This document shows, piece after piece, positions 55,522 through 63,993 of a stretch of 64,000 bases of DNA. The notes beneath the pieces were generated by a model. It was not told where the DNA came from and did no database searches. It saw only the letters and a program-made list of their open reading frames with translations. Each line of letters opens with the position of its first letter. Positions within the stretch are counted from its first letter, which is position 1. A program made the position numbers and the translations under genes. Source of the stretch: Pseudomonadota bacterium (GTDB taxonomy: Bacteria > Desulfobacterota > Desulfobacteria > Desulfobacterales > RPRI01); contig JAHITX010000007.1 in assembly GCA_018817425.1 (NCBI GenBank), positions 62,001-126,000 of the forward strand, given 5' to 3'.

Positions 55522-56823
55522 TCATATCAGTTGTGTTATTTCTTTAATTATTTTATTGATTTCATCTATGCGATGATCGTTATCAGTAAGCGGCAATGCT
55601 TTTTTATACATATCAAGAGCCTCGTGATATTTTTTTTGCTCGTTTTTCAATTGAGCGTAATGATAGTATATCTTAAAAGAACCGTTATCCACAGCCAAAG
55701 CATTTGAAAGATAAAAATCTGCAAGATCAAGCTGTTTAGCACTTAAGCAAAATTCTCCAAGCCTGAACAATACTTCTTCATCAATTGTTAAAATCGAAAG
55801 AAGTTTTGCAATCTCTGCATTGTATTCCAATGTCTGCCCGTTTGATTTGTATCCCACAGCGGCTACAATATGCGGCATAGGATGATCAGGAAGAATTTCT
55901 ATTGCTTTTTCTGCCATGCTTAATGCTCCTTGTACCCTACCCTCTTTCAAAAGCTGTTCGGCCTGCTCAACTTCATCCTGAAAGACAAGCAAACGATAAT
56001 CAATATCATCTCCGTTTACGATAACATTAAAAAAGTGACTGAATGCCCCATCTTCTAAAGTACCGGCCAGCGGAGCACCGGAGCCTCCGGCAATTATCTG
56101 GCTCAATCCGGAAACTACCGAAAAATTATATACATGCACATGCCCGGCAAATACTATATCAACATTGTACTGCTTTAGCAGACCGGCAAGTTCATCACGC
56201 TTTTCCGGATATTTGTTCAATGAATCCTCCAGATGTTTTATCTTCGGATATAAAGGCCTGTGCAGCAGTACAAAAATATGTTTACCTTCAGCCCCCTTCA
56301 AATCTTCTTTCAGCCACTCAAGTTGTTTTCCCGTAATCAGGGCCTCTTCACTCTCAAGTTCACTGCATAATATGATAAAATGACAACCCTTTACATCAAC
56401 CGAATAATAAAGCGTTCCGGTCTCCTTGTTTATATATCGTTTTACAAATGCTTTTCTGGCTTGTTTAGTATAACCTGAATGGTTTCCCATTGTAATGTAC
56501 AAAGGAATATTCTTTTCCCGTATCGGCGCAGTTACTTTCTCAAAATCCTCAAATTCTTTCTCTGCCTTTTTTTCTGAGTCAGCATCATAACCCAAAACAA
56601 GATCGCCGGTATTAAGTATCAGTACAGGATCAAGTTCAACAGCCTTGTTAACCGCCTTGTAGTATATATACGGTTGTTCCGGCCGAAACTCATTTGCCGG
56701 ACGGTTATCACCCATAACCACAAAATTTAACGCTTGTTCTTCATGCTGTTCGGTCGCAAAAACTGTTCCACAGCCAAACAAAAAAATAAACAAAACAAAA
56801 ACAGCAAGGAAGTTTTTTTTCAT
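55522..56823 (-). CDS. Exported metallophosphoesterase with C-terminal TPR repeats
   Basis: About 433 residues. A signal or lipoprotein-like peptide (F-L-F-G-C-G-T-V-F-A) is followed by a calcineurin-like domain: V-V-M-G-D-N-R, N-T-G-D-L, T-M-G-N-H, L-L-H-R-P and F-A-G-H-V-H-V. Residues 300-433 form TPR-like helices. ATG at 56823 is taken because AAAGGAAAAGAT precedes it and the signal peptide then begins M-K-K; GGAGG also permits a start seven codons upstream. The domain differs from the membrane phosphoesterase at 31238 by the TPR tail. Confidence 0.85.
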   Translation of the reverse strand: MKKNFLAVFVLFIFLFGCGTVFATEQHEEQALNFVVMGDNRPANEFRPEQPYIYYKAVNKAVELDPVLILNTGDLVLGYDADSEKKAEKEFEDFEKVTAPIREKNIPLYITMGNHSGYTKQARKAFVKRYINKETGTLYYSVDVKGCHFIILCSELESEEALITGKQLEWLKEDLKGAEGKHIFVLLHRPLYPKIKHLEDSLNKYPEKRDELAGLLKQYNVDIVFAGHVHVYNFSVVSGLSQIIAGGSGAPLAGTLEDGAFSHFFNVIVNGDDIDYRLLVFQDEVEQAEQLLKEGRVQGALSMAEKAIEILPDHPMPHIVAAVGYKSNGQTLEYNAEIAKLLSILTIDEEVLFRLGEFCLSAKQLDLADFYLSNALAVDNGSFKIYYHYAQLKNEQKKYHEALDMYKKALPLTDNDHRIDEINKIIKEITQLI

Positions 56824-56840
56824 ATCTTTTCCTTTCATAG

Positions 56841-57206
56841 TCATCCTCCGGCAAGTTTGACTTTGTAGCCAAGTGCACCTAATTCTTTTTCCAGCATATC
56901 CCTGTGATCTCCCTGAATTTCAATTACTCCGTTCTTTACACTGCCCCCGCTACCGCATTTTTGTTTAAGGGCTTTCGCAATATTTTTCAGATTTTCATCA
57001 TCTAAAGGCAAGCCGGTTATCAAGGTTACACCTTTTCCTTTTCGCCCCTTTGTTTCTCTCATTAACCTTACTATGCCATCACTTTTAGGAATGGATTGTT
57101 TTTTCCGGCAAATACAATTCGCTACAGGTTTATTGCAGGCAGGACACATTTTGCCAAACTCTGTTGAATAAACCAAAGAGGTATTTTTATTATTGTGAGC
57201 TTTCAT
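56841..57206 (-). CDS. SUI1/YciH-type translation factor-like protein
   Basis: 121 residues. An N-terminal zinc-ribbon-like motif (C-P-A-C-x-K-P-x-x-x-C-I-C) precedes the SUI1/eIF1 fold (K-G-V-T-L-I-T-G-L, L-K-Q-K-C-G-S-G-G-S-V-K, I-E-I-Q-G-D-H-R). YciH-type proteins bind the 30S subunit and affect start-codon fidelity. Its stop lies next to the start region of the phosphoesterase gene. Confidence 0.9.
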   Translation of the reverse strand: MKAHNNKNTSLVYSTEFGKMCPACNKPVANCICRKKQSIPKSDGIVRLMRETKGRKGKGVTLITGLPLDDENLKNIAKALKQKCGSGGSVKNGVIEIQGDHRDMLEKELGALGYKVKLAGG

Positions 57207-57360
57207 AGCGGATTTTATATTGTTTTTGGAAGTAATTTCAGCGAAATTTCATGCATCCATTTATCAATAAATAAATGACAAACTGCCTCGCCATTATTAA
57301 AACAGTCATTCGAACCCTATAAATATGGATATTTTCCCATATGCATATATTTTATTTTTC

Positions 57361-57504
57361 AGAGCCACTTTCAAAACGTTTCAGTTTGGTCAAGCTCAAG
57401 GCGTGAGAAAATTTCAACCACAGGAATACATATAGTATTTCGAGGATTGAAATTTTAGCCCAACGCTGAGATCGGCCAAAATGGGGCGTTTTGAAACTGG
57501 CTCT
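57361..57504. repeat. 144-bp imperfect palindromic element
   Basis: The outer arms AGAGCCACTTTCAAAACG (57361-57378) and the reverse complement of 57487-57504 match at 17 of 18 positions. Inner stretches (GGTCAAGCTCAAGGCGTGAG against CGCTGAGATCGGCC) are partly complementary, and TTTCAA/TTGAAA pairs near the centre. It has the form of a MITE or REP-like genomic repeat, in a gene-free region. Confidence 0.75.
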
Positions 57505-57683
57505 TTAATATGCACAGAATATATGCTTCCGTCAATATCTGAGTTTCCCCAAAATCCGCTATTGATTTTTACAATTAAATATTCGACCATTCCAGCTATA
57601 AAATAATGGCAATTTGAGCCATTATTGCTTTTAAAATTATTATTTAACTTTGGAATCACAGACGACTAAACAACAAAAAAAAA

Positions 57684-57900
57684 CCTAATTGATACCTCAA
57701 TCGACCTGACCGACTTTTTCAAAAACCCTGCTTCTCCAAGACAAAAACAGTATGAGTTGATTCGAGCTATTATTATTGACGGAGATTCAATAGAAGAGAC
57801 TGCAAAACGATATGGGTATAAACCCAGTACTGCCTATTCCCTGCTCAGAGATTCCAGAGCCGCACTTTATTCTTCACCACCAGTGTATAAGTCTTCACCC
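57684..57900 (+). pseudogene. N-terminal transposase fragment (helix-turn-helix part)
   Basis: The frame reads S-I-D-L-T-D-F-F-K-N-P-A-S-P-R-Q-K-Q-Y-E, then I-E-E-T-A-K-R-Y-G-Y-K-P-S-T-A-Y, the start of IS4/IS1634-type transposases with a helix-turn-helix. It is lost after about 65 residues, where it meets the 3' end of the DUF4124 gene on the other strand. Confidence 0.6.
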
Positions 57901-57952
57901 AGGCTGTCTCCTTTGAAGGGAACAGACATCGGGGAACGCTGCCCGCTCGATT

Positions 57953-58462
57953 TTACTTCCTGGGTTCTTTTTGCTCCGCTGTGTTTTGCCGTTTAGTATG
58001 CCTGTCTTCTGGAGCATTAGCATTCCGTTGATAGCCCTGTTTATGGACTTGCACATGGCCTCGTCCGATGACGGGTTTAACCGGGTAGTATACAACTGGC
58101 CTGTTTTCAATTTCTTTAATTTTATCAGAAAGCTCTGCTATTTTTTTCTCTAATTTCTCTTTTTCGGCCTTTTGCTTTTCCTCTTCAGCCCTTCTGATTT
58201 TTTCCTGATCGACCTCAAGCTTATGCTGGCGAACCAGATTCTTGGCATCTTCTACCAGAGCTGTGTACCCAGGGCGGATTCTTTCGGATTCGGTGGAACT
58301 TTTTATGGCTTTGGTTTTATCGTATTTTATACCATCATGTGGTTTTTGGTTACCGAAATGTTTGACGCCTTTATCATCTGTCCATGAGTAGACATTTTCA
58401 TCCGCAAACACCGGATAGACACACAATATAATTAAAACAAATATTATTGTTATTTTTTTCAT
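57953..58462 (-). CDS. DUF4124-domain exported protein with coiled coil
   Basis: 169 residues. Signal peptide (M-K-K-I-T-I-I-F, cut at P-V-F-A-D), then the DUF4124 motif V-Y-S-W-T-D-D-K-G-V-K-H-F-G, a charged coiled coil (residues 85-120, K/E-rich), and a basic proline-rich tail. Start at 58462 with GGAGGGGATAAA just before the ATG; the longer frame to 58633 runs into a dispersed repeat. Function unknown; DUF4124 occurs in many envelope proteins. Confidence 0.8.
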   Translation of the reverse strand: MKKITIIFVLIILCVYPVFADENVYSWTDDKGVKHFGNQKPHDGIKYDKTKAIKSSTESERIRPGYTALVEDAKNLVRQHKLEVDQEKIRRAEEEKQKAEKEKLEKKIAELSDKIKEIENRPVVYYPVKPVIGRGHVQVHKQGYQRNANAPEDRHTKRQNTAEQKEPRK

Positions 58463-58526
58463 TTTATCCCCTCCATCATTTTCAAATATATAATACATTT
58501 TTCTTTTCTGCACAAGTTCATGCGAA

Positions 58527-58657
58527 GAGACTGTGTCACAATTAGAAAAAATGCCATTCCTAACGTATGTGAGGAATCTTGAAATGCTGAATTTACATAA
58601 ACCAAGATTTCGCACTTCGCTTCGAAATGACATAAAAATGAATTACGATACAGTCTC
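58527..58657. repeat. 131-bp repeat with short terminal inverted repeats
   Basis: GAGACTGTGTC at 58527-58537 matches the reverse complement of GATACAGTCTC at 58647-58657 (one mismatch). The interior CGCACTTCGCTTCGAAATGA is typical of dispersed non-coding repeats. No good gene overlaps it. Confidence 0.5.
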
Positions 58658-58932
58658 GAAGGCAGAGCACGAAGTGACACGTAGTGAAGCATAAGCGCTA
58701 ACAATTTCATTGCTGGATACCCCAGCCGGGGCTGGCTTATCAAGTCCGGTATGACGGTTTAGGATGCTTGCACAAAACCATTATTTCCAAATGCGGTTAC
58801 CCTTGTCCTGCCCCTTTGTTCTTGTTGACTTTTACTGTAGTTACTGATAGTTAAAAAGAATCTATCATGATAGCATTACAACTTTGTGTTTTACGAAAAT
58901 ACTTTAAATTTTAAACAAACTGATATATTTTT
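58658..58932. other. Intergenic region upstream of the radical SAM gene
   Basis: 275 bp. ACCCCAGCCGGGGCTGG near 58718-58735 forms a small GC-rich hairpin. No gene seen. Confidence 0.45.
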
Positions 58933-60195
58933 ATGCCAGCCAAGTGTGCTTCAAAGCCAAATAACTTCTCCGTTTCAATAGAGTCAGGTCTGGATCAATA
59001 CTGCAAGGCTACCCATCCAATCCGTTACGGAAATTATATAAGGATTAGAACACAAGATTATGAATATATTTTTGATTTAAACGGAAAGGCAAAAATAATC
59101 AGCGGAAAGCACCATAGCAATTGGTCTCGTGAAGACTGGCTGAAACGCACAAAAGGAAATGACTGGGTATTTTATACTGCAGGTATGGGCTATAGCAATG
59201 CTTATGCATATGAAGGCGAATACTATACAGTATGCCCCGATTATAATTCCAACTCGATTTTCGGCTACAGGCCATTTGAAAGCCAATATGTCATAGATGC
59301 CCTTGACTCCCTCCAATTCTTTGTACGAAATTTAAAGGATATTATCGATGAACCGGCTTATTCGGAAAATATATTACTACTTAATAAAATAATTAATAAT
59401 AATTCCGGCTTGCCCGAACCCGATATTCACAGTATCATTAAAAGCCCTATATCTGTGCTTCCGCCTGACACCAGGCATTCGGATTACGATGTGATCCCTG
59501 TTATTATCGCAGACGGATGCATATACAACTGTGATTTTTGCTCGGTCAAATCCAATGAAAAAATCAATATACGAAGCGAAGCGGATATCGCCCGGCAGAT
59601 AAATGAATTAAGAGCGTTTTACGGCGAAGATATTATCAACTATAATTCAGTGTTTCTCGGCAATCATGATGCTCTGGTTGCCAAGGAAAGTATTATGGCA
59701 TTTGCAATAAGCGAATCTTATAAACTCGTAAAGAACACCGTGATGCTTGATAATTATCTTTATTTGTTCGGCAGCATCTTTTCATTACTTAACGCTGATG
59801 AAAAGATTTTCAGCATACTGGATGATTCCCCGTTTCACACTTATATCAATATAGGCTTTGAATCTTTCGACCAAACAACACTCGATTTAATCGGCAAACC
59901 CGTAAAAGCTGATGATTCGAAAAAAGCTTTTTTGCGTATGATGGAAATCAACAGAAAATACAGCAGTATTGAAATTACCGGAAATTTGATCATAGGGTCA
60001 CAACTACCAGCATCTCATTTAATTTCCATGCAAGACTTTATAAATGAAAACATTTCTGACCGTCCTGCCAACGGCTGTCTTTATCTCTCTCCACTTTTAG
60101 GTGAATATAATAATAACGAGATCAAGAGAAAGTTTCACACAATAAAATATAGCATTCAAATGCCGGTATATATTTACCTTATCCAAAGATTATAG
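58933..60195 (+). CDS. Radical SAM protein of unknown specificity
   Basis: 420 residues. D-G-C-I-Y-N-C-D-F-C-S-V (C-x3-C-x2-C, near residue 195) is the radical SAM [4Fe-4S] site, and G-F-E-S-F-D-Q-T-T-L-D-L-I-G-K is typical of B12-independent radical SAM cores. The first 180 residues (tyrosine/asparagine-rich, E-D-W-L-K-R-T-K) match no domain I know and may be a substrate-binding region. No peptide precursor gene or partner is adjacent. It ends at an IS66 relic and might be slightly shortened at the C-terminus. Confidence 0.8.
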   Translation: MPAKCASKPNNFSVSIESGLDQYCKATHPIRYGNYIRIRTQDYEYIFDLNGKAKIISGKHHSNWSREDWLKRTKGNDWVFYTAGMGYSNAYAYEGEYYTVCPDYNSNSIFGYRPFESQYVIDALDSLQFFVRNLKDIIDEPAYSENILLLNKIINNNSGLPEPDIHSIIKSPISVLPPDTRHSDYDVIPVIIADGCIYNCDFCSVKSNEKINIRSEADIARQINELRAFYGEDIINYNSVFLGNHDALVAKESIMAFAISESYKLVKNTVMLDNYLYLFGSIFSLLNADEKIFSILDDSPFHTYINIGFESFDQTTLDLIGKPVKADDSKKAFLRMMEINRKYSSIEITGNLIIGSQLPASHLISMQDFINENISDRPANGCLYLSPLLGEYNNNEIKRKFHTIKYSIQMPVYIYLIQRL

Positions 60196-60318
60196 AAAAT
60201 AATACCCATACACTAGACACAGTATGCTTATGGAAGGAATCATTGCCTTCATTCCGTTTCTGCTCTGGCTGTATTTTCTAAAATGACCAGTCAGGGATAG
60301 AAACTGTGGAAACAATCG

Positions 60319-60825
60319 TAAGCGCTTAATTAACCCTAACTTCACAAACAATTCAGACTATGCCATGATGCCTCCAAAAAAAGGGGGGGCGGGAAAATCC
60401 CGGACGATTTGCTTGGCAACTACAATGGATATGTACAGACAGATGCGTATTCAGGCTATGATGCTCTTGACCGGAAAACAGGTATAATTCTTGTTGGATG
60501 CTGGTCACACGTACGCAGAAAACTTGTAGAAGTTATCGATGCCCGCCAAAAGGTTTACTTGGATAAGCTATGAGTTATGCTCTCAATCAAAGAACTGGTT
60601 GTTTTCAGGCCATCCGAGAGGGTGCCAAAGCCAGTGCAATGTTCTTCAGCCTGATAGAAACAGCAAAAGCAAACAGATTGGAGCCGTACAGTTATTTGCG
60701 ATACATATTCAAATACCTACCGCTTGCCAAAACCACTACTGACTATGAAAAGCTGCTGCCCCAGAAAATCGACCAAAAAAAACTTATCGTCTTTGCTCTA
60801 TGATTGTTGTTAATTATACGCTTAC
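60319..60825 (+). mobile_element. Internally deleted IS66-family element with both terminal repeats
   Basis: GTAAGCGCTTAATTAACC (60319-60336) and the reverse complement of 60808-60825 (GTAAGCGTATAATTAACA) agree at 15 of 18 positions and look like IS66 ends (GTAAGCG). The 507 bp between them hold only scraps of the transposase. No clear 8-bp target duplication flanks it. Confidence 0.75.
60403..60803 (+). pseudogene. IS66 transposase remnants
   Basis: From 60403: D-D-L-L-G-N-Y-N-G-Y-V-Q-T-D-A-Y-S-G-Y-D, then G-C-W-S-H-V-R-R-K, the IS66 catalytic-region signature, which stops near 60575. A second frame (60570-60803) gives G-A-K-A-S-A-M-F-F-S-L-I-E-T-A-K-A-N and L-R-Y-I-F-K-Y-L-P, the IS66 C-terminus. 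A deletion and a frame change separate them. Confidence 0.85.
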
Positions 60826-60866
60826 ACATAAAGAGCCACAATACTATATGATTACTGCCCCCTTAT

Positions 60867-62138
60867 TTAAAATTTAGAACTAGATAAAATTATTACGCTT
60901 TCTCTGAGTTCTTTTATGTCGGGACTATATTTAGTTTTACGTTTTTTTACATATCTTAGAACACCAATTTCCTTTAAATACCAGCCTGCTTTTGTAGCAA
61001 TGTCGCCAATAATTAAATCTACAGGCAATTCAAGCCCTGCATAAGCTGAATTAGAAACGACAAACCAAATCTGAGAATCTTTTGTTGCTTTAGCTTTTAA
61101 TAAATTCAAAACATTTAACATGTCTTCAAAGTAAGCCTGAATCATCAGCGGAATATATTTGCTCATGAGATTTTCTTTATTTTTATTGATGTGGATCATT
61201 GTCTTTTCATAAAGTATCCCAAAGTCATCAATCATTGGTTCCTGCCACTTTGCCTGAACATGAGAACGTACTGTTTCAAGTCTTAAGTCATACAGTTTTT
61301 GTCTGCTTTTAATAAACTTACCTAAGAACAGTTCAGGTCTGTATATGTCTGTATAGTCAAATGTATTAAGATATGGTGGTGATGTAATGCAAAGTTTAAA
61401 GTTCTTTAATTCATTTGAGGTCTTCAAGATATTTCTGCAATCACCTTTGAGAATTTTTGATTTTATGTGAATGGGGTTCTCTTGAATATCAGACTTTATG
61501 TTTGATAGATTTTGTATCAATGCCCTAAGAAATGACTCTTTATCAAACCTGTTTTTTTTCCAAGTGTCGCGATAGCGAAGGCATTTACCATCTCTTTTAG
61601 CATTACAATTTTGCATTGCTGCTGAAATTAATGCAAGTCGAATCAACTTGCGAACATTTGATCCTGTAATAGAATATGTATGTTTCCAACCACCTTCAAA
61701 AGAATTTAAGACATCATTATTAAATAGCCATTTGTCAAGTTTTTCTGTCTCAGAAAAGGTTGAAAATCCCAAAAGAGGAGAGGGTTTTCCTGTTTCAACA
61801 GACTTCAATAATTTGTTTTCCAATCTATTCAGTTGGGAAATTTCTGCGTTCTTGATTTTTGCATCTGAAAGAAATGAAGTAAAGGGGTTAACCTCAATTC
61901 CTACTGATTTGTGTCCAAGAAGCGATGCAGTTAAAGTTGTTGTGCCACTGCCATTAAACGGATCAATAATTAAATCGTCTCTTGCCACGCCCGTTTGCTC
62001 AATTGCTTTCTCAACTAAGGTAGGTGAAAAGCCCTCTTTGTAATAATACCACCTATGTCTTGGTAAATTCGTTGTATCTTCGTAATTTGAATAACCACCG
62101 TTTTTAAGAATAAAATTATCGTTTAGTTTTTCGTGCAT
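60867..62138 (-). CDS. DNA N4-cytosine/N6-adenine methyltransferase
   Basis: About 423 residues. D-P-F-N-G-S-G-T-T (SAM motif) occurs early (about residue 65) and T-S-P-P-Y-L-N-T (catalytic S/TPPY) later (about 255): an alpha- or zeta-like order (SAM site before catalytic site) of the amino-methyltransferases. G-I-E-V-N-P-F also fits. The ATG at 62138 is taken; a TTG at 62168 would overlap the preceding gene by 23 nt. It is the modification partner of the adjacent nuclease-like gene. Confidence 0.88.
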   Translation of the reverse strand: MHEKLNDNFILKNGGYSNYEDTTNLPRHRWYYYKEGFSPTLVEKAIEQTGVARDDLIIDPFNGSGTTTLTASLLGHKSVGIEVNPFTSFLSDAKIKNAEISQLNRLENKLLKSVETGKPSPLLGFSTFSETEKLDKWLFNNDVLNSFEGGWKHTYSITGSNVRKLIRLALISAAMQNCNAKRDGKCLRYRDTWKKNRFDKESFLRALIQNLSNIKSDIQENPIHIKSKILKGDCRNILKTSNELKNFKLCITSPPYLNTFDYTDIYRPELFLGKFIKSRQKLYDLRLETVRSHVQAKWQEPMIDDFGILYEKTMIHINKNKENLMSKYIPLMIQAYFEDMLNVLNLLKAKATKDSQIWFVVSNSAYAGLELPVDLIIGDIATKAGWYLKEIGVLRYVKKRKTKYSPDIKELRESVIILSSSKF

Positions 62139-62145
62139 AATATAT

Positions 62146-63231
62146 TTATGAGCACACTGGTTCTGCAAACATTCTTATTGGTTTTTCAAAACCAAGTATT
62201 GATTCATGGAATTTTTTATCCTCATTAATAACAATATCAATATCCTTATAACACATACCATCGGCAGTGTTTATTGTTGTTTTGTCAGGAGTCAAATTAT
62301 TCCTTCTGCCATCAATAACGACTAAATATGATTTCAGAATTGTCGTTGGTGCGTCTGAGGATGCAGTGTCAAAGTATTCTTTAAGTTGAGCTATTCCCTG
62401 ATTTGCTCGTGGGTCACCATGAGTATATATTTCTCCATCAGCTTCTTTTTTAACTGTTCCAATAAATTTTATTTCAATAAGAGCTGTTCTGTTTGCTTCA
62501 CGCCACTGAATTTTAATATCAACTGGTTTTGGTTTACTTAAATCTCCAACAACATTATATTCCCTTGACGATTCCATTGAAATCCCTCTTGCAAAAAAAG
62601 TGCTTAGAAATTCATGCAAAGACAATTGCATAAATTTTTCAGGAATGTTGCTCCCGCTACCCCCTCCTTTAAAGAAAAGTCTTTTGGTATCTGCCCACGA
62701 ATCAGAAAAATGTTTACAAGTAGATTTGAGAATTTTAGATTTAGAATAATGGCATAAAGCCTGAACCAAATCATTGAACTGAGTAGCGAATCTACTACCC
62801 TTGTTATAAATAGTGATATCTATTTTTGATCCATTGGCAAAAAAATATTCTTTGTTATTATTGAAGTGATAGATTAGTGTTTTGGTCTGTTTAAATAATT
62901 CATCTGGATCTTGATCTTCCCAAATAATCATTTTACTACTATCAGTAAAAACTTGAATGATTAATAAGCCACCAGTGCGATTCAAAAGTATATTCTTATC
63001 ATATAGAAGTGCCCCCTTTGATTCGTCAAAACATGGTTGGTCATTTAAATCTTTGCAAACGAAAAAATCACCTTTGAAAAAGCTAGGTTCAAAGTACCTG
63101 TAAATCTCGTTTAAAGATTTGGCAACAACTTCAAGCGCTTTACTTGCTGGGTCAACATTACCAAAAGCACGCATTACTTTAGCGATATAATGATCTGAGA
63201 GAGTTCTTATTATTTCTTCTTTATCTTGCAT
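62146..63231 (-). CDS. PD-(D/E)xK-like restriction endonuclease candidate
   Basis: 361 residues. The segment P-K-P-V-D-I-K-I-Q-W followed 15 residues later by A-L-I-E-I-K-F (near residues 230-250) is a PD-(D/E)xK nuclease core; R-A-N-Q-G-I-A-Q-L-K-E-Y-F follows as a possible fourth motif. The first 200 residues match no known domain. It lies immediately upstream of a DNA methyltransferase and downstream of two unknown small genes in one unit, as expected for a restriction-modification or related defence locus. Confidence 0.65.
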   Translation of the reverse strand: MQDKEEIIRTLSDHYIAKVMRAFGNVDPASKALEVVAKSLNEIYRYFEPSFFKGDFFVCKDLNDQPCFDESKGALLYDKNILLNRTGGLLIIQVFTDSSKMIIWEDQDPDELFKQTKTLIYHFNNNKEYFFANGSKIDITIYNKGSRFATQFNDLVQALCHYSKSKILKSTCKHFSDSWADTKRLFFKGGGSGSNIPEKFMQLSLHEFLSTFFARGISMESSREYNVVGDLSKPKPVDIKIQWREANRTALIEIKFIGTVKKEADGEIYTHGDPRANQGIAQLKEYFDTASSDAPTTILKSYLVVIDGRRNNLTPDKTTINTADGMCYKDIDIVINEDKKFHESILGFEKPIRMFAEPVCS

Positions 63232-63237
63232 TTACTG

Positions 63238-63807
63238 TTACCCTAATTCTAAAGAATTAATCAGTGTGACAGCCGGGATTATCAAATCTTGAGTTTTAAT
63301 ACCTAAAGCCTCACTAATTTCTTTAAACCGGGGATAAAAACTCGTTTGGTCAAGCCATGCCTTATTTTGTAACTCTATTTGCTTTTTCAAGTTCGGCTCA
63401 TTTAATAACGCCCTTACGGTTTGAGTATATGGGATAAGAATGGCAGTTGTGCAAGCTGCATTTAATAATTCTTCTCTTTTTGTGAAATTTAATAGATTTT
63501 TGAATTTGTTAAATTCATCCGTTCCCCTTCCAGAAATTGTGTAGTATTCACCTTTATTTTCAAATAGCCCATTTTGAAGGTGACGCATAATAGCGGTATT
63601 AATTGAATCAGAAAAAGGGAAACCGTTTTCGGCGGTATATCTATGCGGCCATGTTGCTATAGAATTACCAGAGTAACAATATAGGAATGATGAAAAATAA
63701 GAGAATAACTGTATCTCTTCAAGCTTAAAACCATCTAAAAAATTATCAAGTTTGTGAGCTAAAGATAAACTGTCAAAAAATGCTTCCGGTGTTACTTGGT
63801 CGGTCAT
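63238..63807 (-). CDS. Hypothetical protein of the restriction-modification-like island
   Basis: 189 residues, mainly helical and soluble, no recognised motif. A winged-helix-like central portion (H-L-Q-N-G-L-F-E-N-K-G-E-Y-Y-T-I-S-G-R-G) is suggestive of DNA binding. It starts 3 nt after the 60-residue gene and ends 6 nt before the nuclease-like gene. A role as a specificity or control subunit is possible, not shown. Confidence 0.6.
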   Translation of the reverse strand: MTDQVTPEAFFDSLSLAHKLDNFLDGFKLEEIQLFSYFSSFLYCYSGNSIATWPHRYTAENGFPFSDSINTAIMRHLQNGLFENKGEYYTISGRGTDEFNKFKNLLNFTKREELLNAACTTAILIPYTQTVRALLNEPNLKKQIELQNKAWLDQTSFYPRFKEISEALGIKTQDLIIPAVTLINSLELG

Positions 63808-63810
63808 AAT

Positions 63811-63993
63811 TTATTTCTTTTTGTTTAAGGCAATTTCTATATTAGCGTATACTTTTTTAAATAAATGTTCACCTTCTTTTTGAATTTCCGAAGGGTCTGT
63901 CCATTCCAGCATTTGTCTGAATGTCATTTTATTTTTTCCACACTTTTCTGCAAGTGACAATAATAGTTGAGATGCATTTATGTTAGCAGTCAT
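63811..63993 (-). CDS. Small hypothetical protein, first gene of the defence-like island
   Basis: 60 residues: M-T-A-N-I-N-A-S-Q-L-L-L-S-L-A-E-K-C-G, helical, lysine-rich at the end. Spacing of 3 nt to the next gene supports translation as part of the unit. It could be a control protein, but no HTH is clear. More upstream genes could lie beyond the window edge. Confidence 0.5.
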   Translation of the reverse strand: MTANINASQLLLSLAEKCGKNKMTFRQMLEWTDPSEIQKEGEHLFKKVYANIEIALNKKK

